Shown here piece by piece: positions 16,543-28,044 of a DNA stretch of 64,000 nucleotides. Origin of the DNA: CALBGR01 sp964499935 (GTDB lineage Bacteria > Patescibacteriota > Saccharimonadia > Saccharimonadales > UBA4665); NCBI GenBank assembly GCA_964499935.1, contig CAZCMS010000001.1:434001-498000 (forward strand), given 5' to 3'. A program made the position numbers and the translations under genes. The notes under the pieces are model-generated. The model was not told the DNA's origin, did not search any database, and saw only the letters and a list, made by a program, of their open reading frames with translations. Within the stretch, counting starts at the first letter, position 1. Each line of letters starts with the position of its first letter.

Positions 16543-17277
16543 TTAAAAGAATAATATTTTAAGTACCGATAGTAAGATTACGACTGCAAATAAGTTTTTG
16601 ATCCAGGCGTCGCCTTTTCTGAGGGCGGTGTGAGCACCAACGTATCCACCGATGAGCATACCTAAGAATATAATCGCAGCTGGCACTACAGGGATAAGTC
16701 CATGAAACGCGTATATGATCGCAGGGACAACTGCGGAAAATAATTCTGCAGGAGTATTTGTTGCGTAGCCTTCAATGATCTTATAGCCAAAAAAGTACAT
16801 CATTACAAATAGTATTGCTGTGGCGCCACCTGCGCCAATAATTGCACCCTCGACAGCCAACAGTCCATATAAAACTAAGCCCATGACTTTCTTAGTTTTA
16901 GATGATTTGGTTTGTATAAGACCAAGATTTTTACTAAACAAAAAGAATGGTAGAAATGCTAGTATCATTACACCAAGGAGTATTTCTAAAAAGTCAGTCT
17001 CGAGCCTGACCATTATTTGAGCGCCAATAATACTACCAATAATCACAATAATGGCCAAAGGAATTGCCATACTCCAATCGATCTTTTTTGATTTCCAGTA
17101 TTGAGTAATAGCAGATAAAAATGCGCCAATATCGCCAACTTTATTGATTGCAACAGCGGACTGAGGCGAAAAACCCATAAATAATAACGCTGGCACAGCC
17201 ACCATGCCACCTCCACCAACGGTGGCGCCCAAAAAGCCTGCCAACAGCCCAACAATAAAAATGACTATTTCTTGCAT
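16543..17277 (-). CDS. TauE/SafE-family anion exporter
   Basis: This 244-residue polytopic membrane protein of the sulfite/sulfonate exporter family (TauE/SafE, DUF81) has about eight hydrophobic helices. Seen: GFLGATVGGGGMVAVPALL at the N-terminus and, halfway, the second copy of the inverted repeat with AVEGAIIGAGGATAILFV, the paired glycine-rich signature of the family. The transported ion is uncertain; sulfite, sulfoacetate and other organic anions are known for the family. No sulfur metabolism genes lie nearby. Confidence 0.85.
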   Translation of the reverse strand: MQEIVIFIVGLLAGFLGATVGGGGMVAVPALLFMGFSPQSAVAINKVGDIGAFLSAITQYWKSKKIDWSMAIPLAIIVIIGSIIGAQIMVRLETDFLEILLGVMILAFLPFFLFSKNLGLIQTKSSKTKKVMGLVLYGLLAVEGAIIGAGGATAILFVMMYFFGYKIIEGYATNTPAELFSAVVPAIIYAFHGLIPVVPAAIIFLGMLIGGYVGAHTALRKGDAWIKNLFAVVILLSVLKILFF

Positions 17278-17349
17278 ACGTATAGAGTGTGGTTGAACGT
17301 AATTGAGAAGTTTTTAATTAAGTCAGATGATCTTGTCGTCTGACCAATT

Positions 17350-17709
17350 CTACTCATGCTCGGCATTTATTCTTGCGCGTACTCTGGCTTCCGAAGCATT
17401 TAGTATGCTCACAGCGCTTATGATGCGCTCAGGGTCGCTGCGACTTGGATCTGGTGCTTGGTATGCTGGATGAGATTTTGGCAACCTGTCGAGTACAAAA
17501 TTTGAAGTGTTACGAGGATTAGAAGGCGGTGCTCCGGAGACAATCTCTCTTACACAGAACCCAATCGGTCGTGTCTCTTCTGCTACTCTTCGTTCGAACT
17601 CGGCTAACTCTTCGGCATATAAGCGATTACCTTCATCCCAAAGTGCTTGCTCTTCGGGGGTGAGCTCTTGCTTATATAGGTGAGCAAGCGGTTTGGGAGG
17701 CGTGTCCAT
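17350..17709 (-). CDS. Hypothetical protein
   Basis: This 119-residue acidic, probably largely helical protein (KQELTPEEQALWDEGNRL) has no signal peptide or membrane helix and is not recognised. TAGAAT on the minus strand (plus coordinates 17717-17722) ends seven bases before the ATG, which fits a leaderless mRNA and supports the start. It is divergent from the giant surface-protein gene. Confidence 0.55.
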   Translation of the reverse strand: MDTPPKPLAHLYKQELTPEEQALWDEGNRLYAEELAEFERRVAEETRPIGFCVREIVSGAPPSNPRNTSNFVLDRLPKSHPAYQAPDPSRSDPERIISAVSILNASEARVRARINAEHE

Positions 17710-17854
17710 ACCTAGTATTCTACACGATAAGCTAAAAACGACACAAAATAGTATATCTACTGGCAGCTAAGTAGAGTATTGCCATGCAATAGCAAAAGCA
17801 GTATGATTAAAGGAGTTAGAGACGGGATATTTTAAGAGGGTAAGAGAGTAGCTG

Positions 17855-20800
17855 ATGCCTACAGGCCGAACAGGTAGTCGGGAGAGTCAAGACACACCGA
17901 GTGATTCGCAAAAAAACTCTGTTAAAGACGCTAAAATCTCACTGCCACGGCGCATTTCCAGTGGGTATAAAAAAGCAGATACAAAAATAGTCCAAACCAC
18001 CAAGAGATTTGTACCTCAAAAGACGTTGCACCAACTTGCAGCAAATAAAGCGAGTAATAATGGCAATCTACGATTTAGCGTGCCTGTATCAAAATCCCGT
18101 GAAAAGAAAGTATCTATTGTTATTCCAGGGGTGTTACGCCATGTGCGTCACGCTGCATTGCCCGTAGCGCTTATCGCAGTGTTAGGGTTTGCGTTCTTGT
18201 CTGCGGGTGCTTCGCCTCCTACCTACGTATCAACAAAAAAGATTGGCGGATCAGGGATAGATACTGTAGTGCAAACGGTACATGATGCATTTGGCGATGA
18301 ATATGTTGTAGGGACTTTCACTGGTACTGTAGACTTCGGTGCCGACTGGGGAGAGACAGACCCCAAAACCAGCGCCGGAGGTACCGATATATATGTGACG
18401 CGCATCAATGGTGACGGTAGTTATAATTGGACTCAGCATTTTGGTGGCAGCAACAACGAAGAGGTGGTTGCTGCTGCTTCAACTTCAGGCGGGCTTTCTA
18501 TAGTAGGTAACTTTTCTGGCACGATTGATTTTCCAAGTAATCAGGCTGTTCCATCCGACCCCAAAACCAGCGCCGGAGGCACCGACGGGTTTGTACTGAA
18601 AGTTGACGCAAATGGCGGGTATCTGGGAACAAAAACAATTGGAGGAACCGGCGCTGATGTAATTAAGGGAGCCAGGGACTTTAACTACGGCTTGCTTCTT
18701 ACCGGCTCCTTCGAAGACACCGTAGNNNNNNNNNNNNNNNNNNNNNNNNNNNNNNNNNNNNNNNNNNNNNNNNNNNNNNNNNNNNNNNNNNNNNNNNNNN
18801 NNNNNNNNNNNNNNNNNNNNNNNNNATTTTGGCGCCGACTGGAGCGCATCCGACCCCAAAACCAGCGCCGGAGGCACCGATGGGTTTGTGATGGCTGTGG
18901 ACGAAAACAATGATTATCTATGGGCGAAACGATTCGGTGGTACAGGTGCCGATCGGGGAAATGGAGTTGCTGGCATAGGGTATCATGGAGTACGCGTCGC
19001 TGGCTCCTTCGAAGACACCGTAGATTTTGGCGCCGACTGGAGCGCATCCGACCCCAAAACCAGCGCCGGAGGCACCGACGGGTTTGTACTAAGCATCTCT
19101 GAAGAGGGCAATTTTAATAATGTAAAACAATTTGGCTCCACCGGTAATGATAGCGGACTGAGCGTGCGATTCGATGCCACAGGTCAGTTATATGCAACCA
19201 GCTCCTTCGAAGATACCGTAGACTTCGGTGCCGACTGGGGTGTGGCAGATTCCAAAACTTCCTCTAGTGGCAAGAATGCAGCAATATTTAAGATTTCAGA
19301 CGACGGAACATACGCATGGGGGCGTCAAATTGGTACAGGTGGCGACAGGGTAACTATCGCCAGTATTGCATTTGATCAAGACAATGGGGCATATCTCGGA
19401 GGCTCTTTTAGTAGCACGGTAGATTTTGCGGTGGATAGTAATTTTGGCTCTTCTGACTCCAGGGTTGCTACAGGAGTTTCTGCTGGATATGTCACAAAAC
19501 TTACAGGTACCGGTGCATATGAATGGACAAAAGTCATTGACGCAAATAATGCTCCTGGGAGCGTTGCTGTGCAAACGATTAGTTTCGATGAAAATGATGT
19601 TATGTCCATTGGTGGGAACTTTAGTGATACGGTAGACTTTGCAAGCGACTTCAGTGCAGCAGATGCCAAAACTGCAACCTCTACAGACGGGTTTATCACG
19701 AAAATTGCCACTCGCGCTATATTGCATACAGTAGGGGATGCGAGTGGCCTGACCTATCGAGATAGTACAGGCACAAACCTTAGCAGCACAGGCACCTCGG
19801 AAACAAATCCAGTGGTATATGTTCATGACCAAGATGATGAAACATTGCTTGCAACACTGGCAGTTGACCTGACTGAAGATCGTGACTGGTCAGGTGTAAG
19901 TGGGGATAGTAATCTTGGTGAATATAAAATGTTTATTAATAATGCTGTTACTGCACCAGGGGCTGCTGCAAATATGACACTATATGTACCAAGAAATGGT
20001 GGTGACAACGCTGTTATTTTATGTCCCGGTGCAGAAAATCTTACTTCGGTGACAAAAGATTGTGCTAATAAGCGTACAGTTACGACGCACGATGCAGGGG
20101 TGACAACGGCAGCAATTTCTGGTGTTGAGTATTGGGTGGTTAGTAATATTACAGATCAGAAAATCGGTGGAATGAGCACAGGAGCGCCAGGCGTTGCTAT
20201 TGCAGAAACCGATAATAATACGGTGGTTGCAGAAGGTGGAGCTCATGATTTTGTTGCGGTGAGTCTTAACGCACAGCCAACCGAAGATGTTACGGTGACG
20301 CTTGTGGCAGATCCAAGCGATCAGCTAACACCAACAGATTCGATTACGTTCACAACAAGTAATTGGAGTACACCCGTAAATGTTGAGATTAGTGCAATCG
20401 ACGACAATGATATCGAAGGCAATCATAGTGTGAGCCTTGGGTACACAACAGCATCGGCAGATACGTTTTTCGACGGTACCACAGAAACAGGTGTTGTTAC
20501 TGTAGATATTACAGACAATGATGTTGCTGGTGTAGTGCTAGGCGCAGTAAGTAATCTGGTCAGCGAAGCTGGAACTGCTACAGGAATATGTGCTACGTTA
20601 ACTGCTCGCCCAAGCAATTCTGTAACACTGCATCTTAGCTCCAGCAATACCTCTGAGGTAACAGTTCCAGGTAGCATTACTATAAATCCAGAAAACTGGA
20701 ATAGCGAAGAAAATTGTTTTAATGCGACTGGAATTGATGATGAGGAAGTTGATGGTCCCAAAAATGCAGATATTAGCGTTAGTAGTGTGACCAGTGACGA

Positions 20801-23800
20801 CAGTAATTTCTCAAGTCTGGATGTAGAGTCTATTGCTTCGGTGCAAATAACCAATCAGGATGATGATTCGGCAGCCTTTGAGGTTTCTTCTTCTGACACT
20901 ATAACTACCGAAGCTGGAGGCACAGCTGAAATTTGTATCAAGCTCACTGCGCGCCCAACAAGTAGTGTGACGATTCCGCTTTCTGTATCTGACGCCTCGG
21001 AGGGTACATTAGGTGTAGTGACAAATCTCGTAATTGCACCAGGATCGTGGAATAGTAACAGTAACTGCGCGACTATTACCGGAGTCGATGACGATATGGT
21101 CGATGGTGACATAGCGTATAGCGTTGTGACGGGCGACCCTACTTCTGCCGACGCTACATGGGATGCGCTTGGAGCTGACGATGTTGCCGATCAAAGCCTA
21201 ACAAACGAAGATGATGATGAAGCTGGAATTGTCGTCACGCAGTCGGGTGGCGCCACAGCGGTAACTGAAGGCGGTGCGACGGATACATTCAATATTAGAT
21301 TAACCAGTCAGCCCGCGCCAGGCAAAGAAGTGGTAATTGCAATTTTGCCTACGACAGAAATTAATCTTGGGAGTGGAGCAGGACAAGTAGTTAAGAAAAC
21401 ATTTACCGAAGCTGATTGGAGTCAAGACCAAGAGATTACCGTAACTGCAGCCGATGACTCAAAGGTTGAGGGTAGCCACAACGCTTTGATTACTGTTTCT
21501 GTTGATCCTGTGACTACCGAAACACCGTATCTAGGGCTTGAGGCGCAAACTGTCACTGCTGTAATTACCGATAACGACATAGCAACTGCAAGCATCGCGA
21601 CTATTGATGATGCAACAGAAAATCCTAGCAGCAACGGCAAGATGCGCGTGAGTTTAGACCATGCAAATAACACTGGGAGCGATATGATATTTGGCTATTC
21701 GGTAGCAGGAACGGCCGTTAGCGATACGCACTACACTGCACTTGCTGGAACTGTCACAATTGCCGACGGCGCGGACAGTGTGGATATAGATATTGATGTT
21801 TCGGGACGCAACAACGCTTTACTTGAAGGCGATAAGACAGTTGTCGCGACACTTACGACAAGCTCAAACCCTAGCGCAGTGATTAGCGAGTCAAATGACA
21901 GCACTTCAGTAACAATTTTTGATGACGAGACAGCAGAAGTAAGTGTGGCGACAACGCAAAACGGTAACGAAGCAGGGCCGGTCGCTATTACTTATACTGC
22001 AACGTTAAGCAAGCAAAACGACACTGGCGTGCCTATTACAGTAGCGATCAATCCAAGCGGTGGCACTGCAACAAGTGGTGCGGACTACGAGTCGTTTTCG
22101 AGTGCGCAAATAAGCATACCGAATGGCGCATCAACAGGCGCGCTAGAAGTAGACGTTATTGATGACAATGATTTTGAAGTAGCTACAGAAACGGTACAGG
22201 CAACCATAAACAACCCTTCGATTAATGCTGTAAGTATTGATACAGAAAATGCATCAGCCGAAGCAACCATCGCAGACAACGATACCGCTACACTAAATAT
22301 CACCGCCACACAGCCAACCGCCAACGAAAATCCAAGTACCAATGGAGAAGTCACCTTTGCACTCGATAAAACAAATCACACCGAAAGCGCTATAGAAATT
22401 ACCTATACCATTGCCGGAACGGCCGATGCGGATAGCGATTATGATGCTTTGTCTGGTACGGTGACGATTCCAAACGGACAGCAGTCTAGTAAGGTAACGG
22501 TTGATACAGGCGATCATGATGATGATGACATGGAAGGTCCTGAAACAGTTATTCTCTCGTATGCGTCGAATAGTGCGCCAAGTAGAGTGTCTGTTGGTGA
22601 TGATACCGCTACAGTGACGATTGCAGATGACGAGACCGCGGGAATTACAGCAACAGCAACAGACGATACTACGAGTGAAGACGGTGGTACTGGTACAGTT
22701 TGCTTTGCGCTTGCGAGTCGCCCAAGCGATACTGTAACTATTAATCTAGCTTCGAGTGACAGTAGTAAAGTAAGTGTTCCTACTACGGTCACCATTGCGC
22801 GCAATAATTGGAATAATGCTAACGCAAATTGCGTAACAGTCACTGGACATAACGACAGCCCGCCTGTAGCAACCGGCACGCAAGATATTATTATTCAAAC
22901 CACCGGAGTTACTTCGGATGATCCGTTCTACGCTGCACTTACGGGTGCTGACATAGCAGATCTAACGATTCATCATGCCGACAATGATAGTCCGGGTGTT
23001 ACAGTATCAACTATTTCTAGTGTTACAAGCGAAGATGGCGCTAAAAGTGCACGGTTACAATTTGCGCTAAAAACCCGACCATCGAACTTAGTAACTGTTC
23101 CGGTGTCTGTTTCGGACGAAACGGAAGGTTCTATAAGTGTTAGTCAAATTGTCATTACTCCGGCAGACTGGGATAGTCCGGAAAACAACGAGCTTGTTAT
23201 TTCGGGTGTTGACGACTTTTTGACAGATGGTAATATCACGTACCAACTCGTAACAGGAAACCCAAGTTCGCTTGATGCGATGTACGACGGACTAAGTGCT
23301 GGTGATGTCGAAGATGTAACACTCACCAACGAAGATGATGATGAAGCAGGAATTACAGTTGTTCAGCCTGGTGGCACAACGAGCGTCGCAGAAGGCGGAG
23401 TAACCGATACAATAAGCATTGCTCTCACTAGTCAGCCGGCACCAGGCAACGAAGTGGTCGTTTCGGTTGACCCCAATGGAGAACTGTCGGTTGGTGGAGA
23501 CGGAGGCGAAGCCACAAAAAAGACATTCACCGAATCAAACTGGAATATCCCACAGATAATTACAGTTACTGCGGTTGATGATACTAAAGTCGAGGGCGAT
23601 CACATTGGAAGCGTAGTAATTTCTATAGACGATACAACTTCCGAGTTGGCGTATGATGAAGTCGATCCACAGAATATTAGCGTGGCTATTACCGATAATG
23701 ATGTTGCTACCGCAAGTATCGTAAAAGTTTCTGATGCCACCGAAAATCCAAGCGCCAATGGTAAATTTAAAGTCTCGCTTGATAGTGCTAATCACACTGG

Positions 23801-26800
23801 CGCAGACATGGTTTTTGATTACACGGTTTCGGGTACTGCCACAAGCGGAACACACTATACTGCACTTTCTGGCACAATTGCCGTTCCTAATAGTAGCGAT
23901 GAAGCAGAGATTACGGTTGATGTGAGTGGACATAATAATACGCTGCTTGAGGGTGATAAAACCGTAGTTGTTACGCTCGCTAGCAGCCAGAGTGCAAGCG
24001 GAGCAGTGGACGCTGGTAATAATCAGGCAACGGTCACAATTGCAGATGACGAAACTGCGACGGCTGCATTATCGGTGTCGCAGCAAGGCGCCGAAGAAGA
24101 CGAAGTGCCGATTATATATACGGTGACATTAAGTAAACAAAATGATACAGGCGTCGATATTACGGTTGTAATTAATCCTACCGGCGGTACTGCAACAAAA
24201 GGTGATGACTACGAAGATTTCTCTGAGGCCACGGTCGCTATTCCAAGTGGATCTTCGACAGGTACAATTTCTGTGCCAGTAGTAGACGATACGCTATTCG
24301 AACCAACTACAGAAACTGCGCAGGCAACAATTACTCAACCATCTTCAAGCCAAGTAGCAATTGAGGAGGATGATAAATCAGCCACAGCAACCATCGCCGA
24401 CAACGACACTGTCACACTAAACATCACGGCCACCCAGCCAGCTGCCAACGAAAATCCAAGCACCAATGGCGAGATTACATTTGCGCTTGATAAAACTAAT
24501 AATACAGGCAGTGCAATTACCATTAGCTACGCTATTTCGGGCACCGCGTCTGCAAATAACGATTACGATGAACTATCCGGAACGGCTAGTATTCCAAACG
24601 GACAGCAATCGGCACAGGTAATCATTAATACCAGTGGACATAATGATGACGATATGGAAGGCGACGAAACAGTGACCGTAACGTATGGTAGTAATTCGGT
24701 GGGTGGCAGAGTTAGCGTTACTCAAAATATAGCTACCGTTACTATTCACGATGATGAAGTAGCTACAATTTCAATGACCGCTACGGACGATACAACCAGT
24801 GAAGACGGAGACACCGGACGAGTGTGCTTCACGCTTGGGAGTCGTCCTAGTGCAGATGTCGTATTGACACTTGCATCAAGTGACGCAAGCAAAGTTTCAG
24901 TACAAAACTCCATAACAATCGAACGAGATAACTGGAATAATGCAACCGCTAATTGTGTTACTGTGACAGGCCATGACGATACTCCGCCGGAAGTGACAGG
25001 CACACAAGATATCACTATTCAGGTTGCTGCAATTGCTTCAGATGATCCGTTTTATAGCGCGTTGGTGGCTGGTGATATCGAGGGCGTAACAATACATCAC
25101 ACAGATAATGACACGCCGGGTATAACAGTACAAACAATCTCCAACAGAACCAAGGAAGATGGCAGTAAAACTGCGGTTGTGCGCTTTAGGCTCAACACAC
25201 AACCAAGTGACGATGTTGTAGTTCCGGTTTCCGTTTCTGATGCTTCAGAAGGCTCCATTGCAGTTGCGGATATTGTTATTACACCAGACAACTGGAATAA
25301 CGCCGGAGCAAATGAACTGACCATTAATGGCGTCAATGACCACCTTATAGACGGAGATATTTCTTATACGCTCGTAACGGGCGATCCAACTTCAAGCGAT
25401 GCTGCGTATGAGGCTCTGGGCGCCAGCGATGTTTCTAATCCGTCGCTTATTAACGAAGATGACGACGAGGCGCATATTGCTATCACCGAAATAGATGGCT
25501 CTACAGCAGTCGCAGAAGGCGGAGCGACAGATACCGTGGCAGTGCAGATTGGCACGCAACCTGCAGATGGTGCACAAATTGCAGTTACGGCAACCCCTGC
25601 AAATACCGAAATAGACCTAGGTGCCGGTGCGGGTGTGCCAGTGGCTTTATTATTTACTGATGCAAATTGGCAGGATGCACAAGATATTACTATTAGCGCG
25701 CTCGATGATACGCTACTAGAAAGCGATCATGACTCACAAATTACGTATGCTATTAATAACAGCATGACTACGGAGTTACCGTATAGGGATTATGCAGATT
25801 TTCCTACCACTTCAGTCGCTATAACCGATAATGAGACTGCAACTGCGGACTTGAGCCTTTCGGTTGGTAGTGAAGCGGGGCCAACACCTGTTGTCGCAAC
25901 CCTTACACTCAGTAAGCAAAACGATACGGCTGCACCAATTACGTTCTCGCTTAATCCTAACGGAGGTGTTGCCGTACCAGGAAGCGATTACACAGATTTT
26001 ACCGATACAACAGTGAGCATACCCGTTGGGCAAAGTTCGGCATCGGTTGATATCCCGGTAATTGATGATGTGTTACTAGAAGGTGACGAATCGATAGGTG
26101 CTATGCTGACAAATTCAAGCCTTGGTGCAGTCACGATTACCACTAATCAGGCGACGGCAACAATTACCGACAATGACACTGCAACCGCAACAATTGTTGC
26201 TACCACTCCAACTGCAGCAGAAAATCCGTCTAGCAACGGAGAGTTCACAGTATATCTCAGCAGGGTAAATAATACTGGCGCGCCAATTACTGTTAATTAT
26301 ACGGTGAGTGGAACTGCAACTGCCGGGCAAGACTACACTGCACTATCTGGTTCTGTAAATATTCTCGCAGGTGCAAGCAGCGCAACCATTCCGGTTGTGA
26401 CAGCTTGGTACAATGATTCGACAGTAGAAAATAGCGAGACAGTTGCAGTAACGTTGCAAGACGCGAGCCATAGTTTAGTATCAATCGGTGGGCCAAGTAG
26501 CGCAGCGGTGACTATCGCCGATGATGATGGTTTCACGACGAGTATTTCTACGCAGCAACACGGTAATGAGGAAGGGGCGATCGCTATTCGGTATCGTGTA
26601 CAGCTTTCGCAGGTGAATACCACCGGTAGTCCAGTGACGGTAGGAATTAGTGATAGTCAGGAAGGCTCGGCTACATCAAATAGCGACTATCAGGCATTTG
26701 GCGGAACAGTCAGTATCCCGAACGGGCAACAATATACTGACTATACGGTGACGGTTATCGACGATAATGATCTGGAGGATTCGTACGAAACTGTAGAGGC

Positions 26801-28034
26801 AGTGCTATCCAATCCGAGCGAGGGAGAAATTGGCATTGCATCAGCAACAGCCACAATTACCGACAACGACACTGCGACTATGACTGTTGAGGCAACACAA
26901 GCGACGGCTCATGAAAATCCAGCTACGGATGGAGTATTTACTATTGCGCTTGATAAGTCAAACCATGGCACCGAACCCATCTTGGTTACGTACACTATTA
27001 ACGGTACGGCAATAGCTGGACAAGATTATGCGCCGTTATCAGGCACGGCAATGATCGCGCCCGGGCAATCAAACACTGTGGTGGTAGTGGCTACTGAAGG
27101 CTACAACGATGATGTACACGAGGGAGATGAAACAGTCATTCTAAGCCTAGGAAGTATCGATCATTCTGGAGTTTCAGTCAGCGATCCAAGCTCGGCGACT
27201 GTTATGATAATTGACGACGACCCGGAACCACAGACTCCGCCAACCAATGGTGGGGCTCCGATAATTACACCACCGACAATAAACAGTACATTTATTACTG
27301 CCCGGCCACAGCCTACCCGTGTACCGGTAGACGGTAATGCAACTGGCAATACTCCACAGCCAGAGCAAGAGGTCGAGGTAGCGAAACCTCAACCAGTTGA
27401 TCAGAAATCCAAAGACATAGACAGTGATGGTATATCTGACGAAGAAGAAAACAGGGCACATAATAACGGCGACGGAAATGGTGATGGCATCCCTGACAAT
27501 CGACAAAATAATGTCGCTTCACGAATTTCGGGAATCACTAACAAGCCAGTTACGCTTGAAGCGCGAGGGAACTGTGCTGTCGTTGAGTATTTTGCAGTAA
27601 TTCCAGAAAGTAAACTGACTAAACAAGACAAACGACATAAATATCCTCAGGGTCTCATAGATTATAGGCTGGGATGTGATGAAGCTGGCCAAAGCAGTAC
27701 GGTAACCGTCTACTATGATCAGATATATGATAATCCAGGAAATTGGCGTAAGTTTACCCCTGGTAAAGAAACATTTGCCACATTAGATTTTGTGAACCAG
27801 GTAAAGCAGCCAGTCGGTAAATCAAAAGTTACTACGGCGAGCTACATTATTCGCGATGGCGGTGACCAAGATGATGATCGAAAAACTAATGGAAAAATCA
27901 CTGACCCAGCTGGATTTGCAACGCGTACATTTTACGTGCTGGACTTAGGATGGGCAATTCCTGTGATGATAGCAGGATGGTTTGCTGGATACGCAGCGTG
28001 GCATCGCGTGCGTGACCACCGTAGATATCGATAG
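17855..28034 (+). CDS. Giant surface protein: propeller, 20 Calx-beta domains, C-terminal anchor
   Basis: This is one gene split only by the 100-N gap: joined directly, the flanks stay in frame and give 3,359 codons. Order: a basic tail of ~97 residues; a hydrophobic helix (ALPVALIAVLGFAFL, residues 100-118); seven visible beta-propeller repeats (IGGSG, FGGSN, IGGTG, FGGTG and so on); a unique ~160-residue region; 20 Calx-beta domains (about 20195-27224), each ending in ITDND- or IADDET-like calcium-site motifs; a Pro-rich linker; a DSDGISDEEEN...DGNGDGIPD calcium loop; a domain resembling choice-of-anchor U (YIIRDGGDQDDD, NGKITDPAGF); then a membrane helix (WAIPVMIAGWFAGYAAW) and a basic tail. 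It is probably a calcium-stiffened adhesin for host attachment. Substrate and partner are unknown. Confidence 0.88.
18361..19090 (+). repeat. Near-identical tandem repeat units in the propeller region
   Basis: Four copies of a segment encoding DPKTSAGGTD start near 18361, 18558, 18851 and 19049, almost identical at DNA level and more GC-rich than the gene average. The units are spaced about 198 bases apart where the assembly is continuous, which is one propeller blade. Confidence 0.85.
18726..18825. other. Assembly gap of 100 N inside the propeller repeats
   Basis: Exactly 100 N interrupt the giant gene, the customary placeholder for an unknown gap length. The left flank ends in a repeat unit (GSFEDTV) and the right flank resumes in the next bases of the same unit (FGADWSASDPKTS); a complete copy of the unit lies at about 19002-19090. 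The gap is therefore a tandem repeat that the assembler could not resolve. Confidence 0.95.
20871..22994 (+). repeat. Six-domain Calx-beta super-repeat, copy 1 (2,124 bp)
   Basis: Six consecutive Calx-beta domains of distinct subtypes (A-F). A has SVSDASEG and VVTGDPTS, B has VTEGGATDTF and TSQPAPGKEV, C has ATENPSSNGK, D has LSKQNDTGV, E has TLNITATQP and F has ATDDTTSEDGGTG. The block is 708 codons and is followed immediately by a second block in the same order and of the same length. Confidence 0.85.
22995..25118 (+). repeat. Six-domain Calx-beta super-repeat, copy 2 (2,124 bp)
   Basis: The same A-F subtype order as copy 1, with exactly the same length of 2,124 bases: A at GVTVSTISS, B at VAEGGVTDTI, C at ATENPSANGK, D at LSKQNDTGVD, E at TLNITATQPAANENPS, F at ATDDTTSEDGDTG. 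A third, incomplete round starts at 25119 with A and B, then D-like and E-like domains, without C or F. Confidence 0.85.
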
Positions 28035-28044
28035 GATTATTTTA

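Noticed and set aside
18888..28034. Independent gene starting with ATG at 18888
   Set aside because: The frame is open up to the N gap and encodes the same repeat unit found elsewhere; the ATG is internal, so this is the downstream part of the gene starting at 17855.
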